NCBI RefSeq assembly: GCF_003265705.1
Contig: NW_020312968.1
Location: forward strand, 7,552,122 to 7,616,121
DNA: 64,000 nucleotides
DNA from: Callorhinus ursinus
Taxonomy: Eukaryota > Chordata > Mammalia > Carnivora > Otariidae
Reading direction: 5' to 3'
The notes below the pieces were generated by a model, which saw only the letters and a program-made list of their open reading frames with translations, was not told where the DNA came from and made no database searches. Each line of letters opens with the position of its first letter. Positions within the stretch are counted from its first letter, which is position 1. The position numbers and the translations under genes are program-made. Positions 13,201 through 23,500 of the stretch are shown in pieces.

Positions 13201-16200
13201 TGGCTCAGTCTGTGGAGCGTGTGACTCCTGATCTCAGGGTTGTGAGTTTGAGTCCCCCGTTGGGTGTAGAGATTACTTAAAAAAAAAAAAAGTAAGTAAA
13301 ATTAAAAAAAAATTCTTTGGAAAGATTTTACCAGCATACACTCCCATTGTCAGGCTATTAGTGTTTCTCCCATTTTCATACATTCCCAGTCATCTCACTT
13401 AATTTTATTATCCTCTTGCAGTGTCTAAGTACATTTTATCCAACTTCTTTTTTTTTTTTTTTAAGATTTTATTTATTTATTTGACAGAGAGAGACACAGC
13501 GAGAGGGGGAACACAAGCAGGGGGAGTGGGAGAGAGGGAGAAGCAGGCTTCCCGCGGAGCAGGGATCCCGATGCGGGGCTCGATCCCAGGACCCCGGGAT
13601 CATGACCTGAGCCGAAGGCAGCCGCTTAATGACTGAGCCACTCAGGCGCCCCGTTTTATCCAACTTCTATTCACATTCTCTGAAGTCCTGTTGAGACCAA
13701 GACATTTTTGTAAGCGAGACAACTGTTGTAAATATATTGATAAGTGAAGTTTGGGGAACGTACAGAGGCGGGTGATTTGCTAGTATGTCGGGGTACAGAA
13801 CTTCCATTGTTAGTGGCTCGATCAATACACATCAGAAATTTAAGAAGGAGAGAAATCATGGCTGAAATTTACATATGCTGTAGTACTCAAGATATATAGG
13901 CTCAAGTGTGAATTCATTGTTTTATTGTCTCTCCTTTATAGGAATGACTGGATTCGAGTTGGCCTCTGCTATCCATCAAACACAAGTTTTCAGGTTACCT
14001 TTGGCTTTTTACAGCGCCATAATGGCTCATTATCCAAAATGGAAGAATATGAGCCTGTGCATTCACTGGAAGAATTGCAGAGGAAGCAGTCTGAGAGGAA
14101 ATTCTATTTTGACTCCAGCACGGGGTAATTGGGCACAACCAGTGAATGAGAATTATTGCTATTTTTCTTTAATGGTGAAATTACTAGTTCTTCAGCCTAA
14201 CTAAGAATAGGTTGTGATGGGACGGCTGTTTAGGAAAGCAGCTGATGTGGGTAATTCTCTGCTCATCACTATTAGAGGTTTAGAGAAGTAGAATGACTCG
14301 TAATTATAGTTGGCGGCAGGAATCAAATGAAGATGTTTGCCATATACCTATTAAGGCAATTTGGAGAGAGAAATTACCCTTGTCAGTGAAGAACCAGTAG
14401 GCCCAATTGAAAATTAAAATAATTTTTTTCTATGACAACCGTTAAGATGATTATTTACATGGAAAAGAGTTCATATTTCAGGAGAAGCTCATTTTTTTCT
14501 TCCTCTGAGGTGATCTCTCAAGTTGACCTTGAGTTTAAAAAAACAACCAAACCAAACCACTGTATAACCGTAGCATATTTGCTTTCAACTTTCTCTAGGC
14601 GGCGTCTTTCCACTTTTTAATTCTAATCCTGTTCACCCAGGGTCCTGTTGGCTTTGTCTGCCTTTATCCAGTTACAGTCTCTCAGCCTTTGGGCTATGGT
14701 AGGCTTGATCTCCTATACTCTTCCAGCAAGTAGCATGCTCCTTCAGCACCCATTCCTTAAGCTGGCATTCCTATCACATGCCATCGTCTAGGTACTGTAA
14801 AGATACTCATGTGAATAAGACCCATTTTTCACAGTCCACTGAAAGACATGGGCCTGTAAAGCAAGTCATCAGCGAGCTAGAGGTTTAAATGCTATAATTC
14901 CTATAGTGGGATATTCAGTGTGCCTTCTGAGGTCACCCAGAAGCCCAGCCTAGGACGATCAGTGACATCCCAAGAGGGTGACACGGGCTAACTCCTGAGG
15001 AATGAGTAGGAGATGGACAAAGAGAGGGGTCAGGTGTCCCCAGGAGCAGTGCGGATAGGTGCATGGAGGCATGGAAGAACGCAGCATGGCATGTTTGGGG
15101 GAAAGATGAAAGTTGAGAATGGGGAGAAGGCGTGAGGTTGGGGTTCAGTTAAGTGTCTTGTTTTTGAAGAAGATGCAGCTCGTTTGCCCTCCAGGGCCCC
15201 TCCAGCAGCCCGTGTGACCAGCTTAAGTCTTTTCTTATCATAATTGTCACTGATTTTCAGCAAGACTTAAAACAACCTATTTGGACTTTTATTCTACAGA
15301 TGACAGAGCTTCCACATTCCCTGCTGATTTTCCACAAAAATAAATGGAGCACCCCAATTTGTGAGGATGGTCTAGGGATCACAAATGAATGATTAGCTGG
15401 GAAATATTTCTTTTCATTCCAACATTTTTAGAATCCATCAGCCTTCGAGGTTCTAATTCTTTTTTAATTCTATTCATTTTAATGATTTTTAATTAGGCCC
15501 CTTTCACTCCTTATGTATATATGTTAAAAGTACTGATGTTAGGACAATGGCTGGTTTTTACCTCATAACTGCAACTTTTCATTGTTCACTGACTTCATAT
15601 TAAAATATGAATTCATGATCTCCAGTAATCAATCACGTTTGATCACATGCTTTACAATCTTGACTTCCTTTGGTTCAGAAAGACTAGGTTTGCTGACAGA
15701 CGTTGGACTGTTGCCTGGAAGTTACTTTTCCATTCATCTTGGCGGCAGGAGGATAATTCCGAGTGGGCGGGGCTGTTCCTTTCCCTTGATTTTGGCCGAA
15801 GTACAGACAGAAGGACCTCAGGCCCATCTGCTCTTAGTAAACATCACAGGAATTGATGGGAGACCATATCTTGCCCTTAGCCAAGCAAGTCACAGTTGCT
15901 ATTTTTATTTATTTCAAATTTATGCCTTAAACCAAAATGATTTATAAACCAAAAAAAAAAAAAAATAATCAAAAAACCACCACACTAATTTATGAAATCC
16001 TAAACTCAACACAAGTCTAAAGTTTTCCAAGGAGGTTTTGAACCAAACCAAAGTCCATCCTCCCAAATTACCTATTGAACTATTTCACTCCAGAAGTTAA
16101 CTTTGATATGTTCCAGAATGACTGAATCGGGTCATCAAAATATTTTCTGAAAGTAGTGTTGCATTTGCCTTTAGGGCCCTAGGAGGATAGAAAGGAAGGA

Positions 16201-19200
16201 GAAACTACTTCATTAGTTTTGTAATTTATTTTCTTTTAAGGAAAAGTTACTTTATTAGAGGAATAGCCCTTTGGGCGCCGTGAGCCAATGTGAGGAATTT
16301 TCGTGAGTTTTTGAGAGTCCGTCTAACATCCCATGGATTGGTTTGTGTTCCGCTCAGGTTGCTGTTTTTGTATCTCAAAGCCAAAAGCTACAGGGATGGC
16401 CACAGTTACTGTTCATCTCAGGGATGTGAAAGAGTCAAGATCCAGGCAGCAACGGACTCAAAAGATATCAGTAACTGCATGGCCAAAGCCTATCCCCAGT
16501 ATTACAGGAAGCCGTCAGCACTCAAGCGCATGCCCTCCATGCTCACCAGGCTCTGTCAAGGCTGCGGGACCCGCCAGGTAAACAAGGAGGAACGGTAGGC
16601 TATGGGTGGAAAAGAATCAAAAAGCAGTTTTTTGTTTGTTTCTTTATTTTGGCAATAGGCACATTTTTCTTTGAAACACCAGTCTTGCCAAGTTATAAAT
16701 ACTGCATGATTTCCCCTGAATTTTGGCCCGTTCTACAATGTGATAATCCTAAGAAGCAAACTAGTCCAAATTCATAATAGAAATATTTTACCTGGTGATA
16801 CATCCATTTACCCTGGATGACTGTAGACTTTTTGGTCCTCATCTTTCCCCTCCCCGCCTCAGGTTTGATTCTGTTACAATATTGCTATTGGATTTACATG
16901 TCAGTCATGTAGAAAAATACTTTGTTTTATTGAGGACTATAAAATTTCTTTTCCAAAAATGCAACTCATATATGGGGCACTGGGTGGCTCAGTCGGTGAA
17001 GTGTCTGACTCTTAATTTTGGCTCAGGTCATGATCTCAGGGTTGTGGGATCCAGCTCCACATTGGGCTCTGTGCGAAGCATGGAGTCTGCTTGAGATTCT
17101 CTCTCTCTCTGCCCCTGTCCCTCCCTCACTAAAATAAATAAATAAATCTTAAAAAAAATGCAACTCATATGAAAATTGTCCCCCCCTTTTTTAAGGTGGA
17201 AAGCTACTGTTAATTTTGAAGCATGTGCTATTACATTTACCTGTAATTAAAAGTACAAACTAACTTTGGCTAGAAGGAAAATCCTTCTTCTTCTTAATTA
17301 CAAGGTTTCCCTCTGGATCTTGAGAAAACATGGCAATGAAAGTAAATCCAAAATATGAGCTCAAATTGTGCATGGGGTTTTCAAAGGAAGTCAGACCAGC
17401 TCCAAGTGAAGAAGTATAAGTTAATATTGCTCTAATTAATATTTAACCTTTACACAGATAAATATGGGTTAAGGGAAATGGTTCTTTTTTTTTTTTTTAA
17501 GATTTTATTTATTTTTGACAGAGAGAGTGTACAAGCAGGGGGAGGGGCAGAGGCAGAGGGAGAAGCAGGCTCCCAGCTCAGCAGGGAGCCTGATGTGGGA
17601 CTCGATCCCAGGACCCTGGGATCATGACCTGAGCCGAAGGCAGACACTTAACCATCTGAGCCACCCAGGCACCCAAGGGAAATGGTTCTTAAAGTGTGGT
17701 CCCAGACGAACCGCATCAGCATCACTTGGGAACTTGTAAAATATTAGAATTCTTGGTCCCACCCTAGTTCTACTGAATCAAAAATGTTTCTCATTTGTTT
17801 TTGCCTATTGGTGGCAGTAAGGTCAGAGAGAGGAACATGGATTATTCTTCCTGTTATCATATATAAGTATTTTTTCAAAGGCAGCTCACTATCCACAGTT
17901 TCAATCTTTCATATCCCTGTGCCATTTCTATTCTCCACCTCAACTGAAACCAGCCCACCAACCCACCTACCAACCTACCAGCCAGCCACCCAACTCACCA
18001 ACCAACCCACCAACCAAGCCAACCATGTACATGAAGAAGTGTGTATAGATCCTTGCCTGTCCCATGTAATATCTTGACTATTAAAGTGACATTTTATTTA
18101 TTTTTTATTTTATTTTAATTTTTATTTTCTGGGGGGGGGAGGGACAGAGGGAAAGGGAGAGAGAGAATCTTAAGCAGGCTCCGTGCCCAGCGCAGAGCCC
18201 CATTACGCCTGGCTCGACGACACAACCCTTGAGATCATGACCTGAGCCGAAATCAAGAGTCAGATGCTTAACTGACTTAGCCACCCAGGCGTCCCTAAAG
18301 TGATATTTTTAGATAATCTTTGTGGGGAAGTAAGTTCTCCAGCCTCATTCTCAAGCCGAATTTGTTAACGTCCTTCATTACAGAAAAGATTATATAATTT
18401 ATTATAACAATCGCAACATGATAATTTGTAAATAATCATCATTGGAAATACCCCAAGCCTATCTTTTTAAAACGTTCCATACATTAATGTTTAGCATTCC
18501 TTGTTTTTTTGTGTGTGCTTGAAACATTGATTAGAATTTATTTTTTAAAAAATGTATCGATTACTGACTTGGTGCTGTTGGAAAGTACTTGAAGCATTTG
18601 GGAACCTCAACTTTTACTTGGAAATTTGAACGAATGAGTTTGTTTTGAATATCGGAAAGAAACACACGTACATGAGGAGTCAGTAGGAAAATTCACACAG
18701 GCTTTTGACTCCAAACCTGAGCTTCTGAATGTTGAGTATCATGATTGTTTGCCCTTGGAATGAAGTTGTCGACATGCATTCATCAGGAATATATACCTTA
18801 AGTGCTGAATTGTGTGAGAGTTCGGCCTGCTTTTGAACGAGAAGAAAGCCTTTAGGGAGGAGGTGCAAGGTGGGATTTGGAGGCTGAGAGTGATTTCAAG
18901 GAGTGGAAGGAAACAAGGAAGGGCATTCTGGGGGGAGGGAACAGCATCTGCAAAGGCAGAGTGGCGGGAAAGGAGATGAAGCACTTGTGGGAAAGCGATA
19001 GCTGCAGAAGGGATAGAACCAGGGGGATTAGGGGCCTGGATATAAGGCGTGGCTTCATTTATGGGACACGTTGCAAGTCAGGTAGAGGAAGTTGGCCTGG
19101 TGATGCACTTTTGAACAGGGTAATGCTTGTCACCTTTACTTCTCTCAGTTCTGGAGTGACTGAGTCCCAACTCAAGATAACTGGTCTGAAAAGGACAAAG

Positions 19201-20522
19201 GTCTAAGTGTAAAGCACATTTACTTAGTCATTTGCAGAATTGATTTTCTGAACAAGATTACAATTACTTGAGACTGGGATTATTCCAGAAAAGGGGGAAC
19301 ATACATTTCTTATATTAAATCCGGATCCAAAGATGGAAGTCCAGGCCATTCAGTCTGTACAAAAAGTTCACAGGGGAGAAAAAACACCATTGGGTTTGAT
19401 ATAGTTGAGTTGATTTTGAGGCCCTTTTGAAGGAAGATGTGGTTGACAGAAATATGGAACTTCTTCCCTGTTTAGGTGGTGTTTACTAGTGATCCTCATA
19501 AAAGCTACCTCCCCGTGCAGTTCCAGTCACCCAGTAAAGCAGAGACTCAGCGTGGAGACCTGTCTATTATCTCTGTAAGTACCATCCGGCCTGTACCCTG
19601 CCTCAGCTTCTCACTTTTTATGTTTTATCCCGGTGACATGAATTATCTCTGGTAACAGCCACTTGGTGGCAAGCAGTATAATAGAGGTACAACTACCTCC
19701 TAAACGTTTGCGTTTTTAAGTACATTAAATGTATTAAGTCTGTTTTCTCACTGGATTGTGTTTATTGACGACTTTGAGGTGAACGTTAAAATTGGTTCTC
19801 TCTGGATTGTGTTTATTGATGACTTTGAGGTGAATGTTAAAATCGGTGAATGTTAAAATTGAGGTGAATGTAAAAATGTAAAAATTGAGGACTAACCAAG
19901 TGTTAGTCCTCTGTTCTAAGCGGGTTTATGGAAGTATAGGCCTGAGCCTCATTGTCAACACATAGAATCTGGGCGAAGAGCCAGGCTAGCCAGTGTTAAC
20001 CAGCTCTTGGCTTGAGGTCTGTCCAAAATCAGGGTGACCAGAGCGCCACTGTATAATGAGCTCTCGGGGTGGCAGGTATCTAGACATCTAACTAATATCT
20101 AGCCAGGGGCTGGTCCTAGCCTCATGTGGTTTCTTTATTTTTATTTTTTATAGGTTTTATTTATTCATTTGAGAGAGAGGGAGAGAGCGCAAGCAGAGGG
20201 AGTGGGAGAGGGAGAAGCAGGCTCCCCACTGAGCAGGGAGCCCGATGCGGGGCTCGATCCCAGGACCCTGACACTTAATCCACTGAGCCACCCAGGCGCC
20301 CCTCATGTGGTCTCTTTGAGGAGCTCATTTTTTTTGTTTGTTTTTTTATAATTGAAGTATAGCTGACATACAATATTGTATTAGCTTCAGGCGTAGTGAT
20401 TTGACATCTGTGTACATTATGAAATGTTCACCATAGTAAGTGAAGTTACTGTCTGTCACCATACAAAGTTATTACAGTATTATTGACTCTATTCCCTGTG
20501 CTGTACTTTTCCTCCCTGTGTC

Positions 20523-20559
<37 letters not shown>

Positions 20560-23500
20560 TACTAAAAATTGTTATTTTTTAATCCCCTTACACCTGTTTG
20601 ATGCATCCTCCAACCATAGGAGCTCAGGTTTTTAAGGTAGTGAGCAACACAATCACAGATCCACATGTATGTGGACAAAATTATATCTTACTCTTTTTTT
20701 TCTTTCCCAATTTCTTTTATTGCGTCAAAATATACATCACATAAAATTCATTGTCTTAACCATTTTTAAGTGTATAGTGCAGGGGTGTGAAGTACACTCG
20801 TATGGTATGCAAGCATCACCACCATCCATCTCCAGGATTGAACTCTGAATTAAGAATATCCCTCCTTGGGGAGGGGAGGGTGAAATGGGGTGTTATTGAT
20901 CAACAGACATGTAGTTTCAGGTAAGATAAATAAGCTCTCCAGATCTGCTATATGACATAGTCCGTGTAGTCAGTAATTATGTATTGTACCCTTAAAATTT
21001 GTTAAGCAGATGGATATTGTGACCTCACACACACAAAATTAAAAAGAAAGAAAGACAGACTATCTCTATTTAAATGTAGCTCAAAGATTCCCCAACTATA
21101 TATGTATGCCTCTTGCCCTTGGTTAGCAACTGTTCATTTTGTAGTATGTTCATGATGTAATTTTTTCTGGCGTAAAATTTGTTAGCTTAGCCTCTCAGTG
21201 CAGTCAGCTGCGTGGAGAACCTGATCCCAGCCTTGTTGTCATGGTATCTGGTGGGAGTTAGTTGCAGAAGGGAAGCAAGTGGGTGCTGAGTCGCTCTGCT
21301 CCACTAAGTCCACTAAACAATTCAAGAAGATACTGTTTTGCCCATAAAATCTCAGGCGGGCTCTGCTCCAGGGTCTGAAGACAGTTTTTTTTTTTTTAAC
21401 TCTGTTGCTGCACACGGGGTGCTCAGGACCCCAGAAAAGTCACAATATTGTGTTTTGTCATATTTACCTCCGATACTTTACCCAAGCATTGCCTGAAGAA
21501 TCTTTGCTAGAACATGGTGTTTCCTAAGTCTTTATGGACACTTTTGTGTTTTCTTTAAGTAACAGGTTTTAAGGGGTTCTTTTCAAGGGGACAGTTTAAG
21601 TGTGTTGAGGATCATTATATATTTTTTCTCAAATGTATCTCAATTTTAAGTATTAAGATTTTTTTAAATAAGAGAATCACTCCCAGTCTTCCCAAATATA
21701 AAGTGGTACTTTACCTCAAGGATTTCCAGAATTGTTCTCTGGCTTAGAGCAATATAAACATAGGCAAAAAAAAATCATTCGATTCCTTTGAGACCAATAG
21801 CGATTAGAAATAAAATTTAGGGGCACCTGGGTGGCTTGACTTCGGCTTGGGTCATGATCTTGGGGTCGTGGGATCGAGTCCCGTGTTGGGCTCTGTGCTC
21901 TGTGTGCAATCTGCTTGTCCTTCTGCCCTTAGTGCTTGTTCTTTCTCTTTCTCTCTCAAATAAATAAATAAAATCTTAAAAAAAGAAATAAAATTTAAAT
22001 AAAATTTCCTCAAACATGGACAAGTGTAGTAGTGATGGCATTTCTCCTTTGTTAGCTTTAGCATAGTTTATAATTTTATACATTTTATTTTTTTCAAGAT
22101 AAACGTTTTTTTTTTTAAGTTTTTATTTATTTATTTAAGTAACCTCGATGTTCAGTGCAGGGCTTAAACTCAGGACCGAGATCAAGAGCTGCACGCTCCT
22201 CTGAGTCGGCCACGCGCCCCAATTTTATACATTTAAAAATAGGAACATTGCCTATGGCTTAAATTAGTGTTCAATCATTTTTTAGTACAGCAAGTCTTTT
22301 TTCCTTCTTTTTTGGCTGAGGAATTAATGATATTTGGATGTGTCTGGAGTTCCTTTTTCCTAAAGAGGTCTCAAACCACTAATGTAATTTAAAGAGGACT
22401 CCTGGAAATTTCAGCTCACAATAATTGTGAACAAAATCTATTAATACCTTGTGGCTTACATCCTGATGAAATGACCACTTTTCCATTTTGATTTTATTTT
22501 TATTTTTTTATTTTTTTAAAGATTTTATTTATTTATTTGACAGAGAGAGACACAGCGAGAGAGGGAACACAAGCAGGGGGAGTGGGAGAGGGAGAAGCAG
22601 GCTCCCCGCCGAGCAGGGAGCCCGATGCGGGGCTCCATCCCAGGACCCTGGGATCATGACCTGAGCTGAAGGCAGACGCTTAACGACTGAGCCACCCAGG
22701 CGTGCCTCCATTTTGATTTTAAAGGAGAGCTATGGGTGGGACAAAGGAGATGAGGCCGTCTAGCTCCTTCGGTGTTGCAAACCTAAACTCTACTGGGGGG
22801 TTTCTGTGTCGGGGAAGGCATGATATTTTTCTCTGAACCAGTGTGACTGTAAGTGAGCTACGGGAACTGTGGTACAGAGGCTGGTGCCTGATCGCTGAGT
22901 TTAGAAGCTTTGACCCCAGTGAGAGAGTGGTGGTAGGCATGAAGTTCTTATGCCAGCAGCGAGAGTCACGCTGCTCATCTGAGTGTGAGCTGCCGTGCCT
23001 TGCTCAGAGCATCCAATCCAACCAGTAAAGACCAATCAAAGGCACAGTCTAGAACACTGGCAGGGTTTCAGATGTTGGCGGAGAAAGAATCACTGGATGA
23101 TGCAGTTTGAATCCTGGAAATAGAATTTGATTCATGGGTTTAGAAGACCGAGGGAAGGGCTCGGACTCATCAAAGATGAGTCATCTTGGAGATATAAATG
23201 GGGTGATGACAGCAGAAGACATGTTTCTCTGTTCTCAGGTCAATGGCACCGACTTTACCATCCAAGATGCGGGCGTCCTTCTCCTTATTGTGGATGCCTG
23301 CAGCGTTCCCTTCCGGTTAATGGAAAAAAAGATTTTCTCTCCTGCTGATATCAGTCTCATGGAAGAGTATTTGAGAACAGGCATCCCTCCAAGGTAGGTG
23401 ATGCTTGCTCTGCAAGAGGAGACAGGCCATCGGAACAGGTGACACCTGGTTAACTCTGAGCTTTGGTTTGTCTTTCCACCCTTTTACGGTGTGGGCATTT

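Larger units (their letters stand above)
10120..13941 (+). other. CEMIP2: CEMIP2 intron D-E
   Basis: The intron has an L1 3' end (12417-12535) and a four-SINE cluster (12688-13653). The stretch 10120-12416 contains degenerate, probably ancient interspersed sequence (for example 10690-11110) that I cannot assign to a family. Confidence 0.8.
16578..19475 (+). other. CEMIP2: CEMIP2 intron F-G
   Basis: The intron has three SINECs, a MER5-like relic and a CCAA/CCAC-type simple repeat. The stretch 18300-19475 shows no assignable element beyond possible ancient sequence at 18840-19060. Confidence 0.8.
19575..23238 (+). other. CEMIP2: CEMIP2 intron G-H
   Basis: The intron contains a 51-bp tandem duplication (19751-19850), four SINECs, three old L1 pieces and a 31-base T-run. 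The stretches 21060-21819 and 22730-23238 show nothing identifiable. Confidence 0.8.

Noticed and set aside
15582..15947. 121-codon ORF in the intron between exons E and F
   Set aside because: No recognisable domain, no flanking splice signals in the CEMIP2 frame, and length expected by chance.
17784..18077. ORF with a Pro/Thr/Gln/Asn-rich end
   Set aside because: Translation of a CCAA-type simple repeat.
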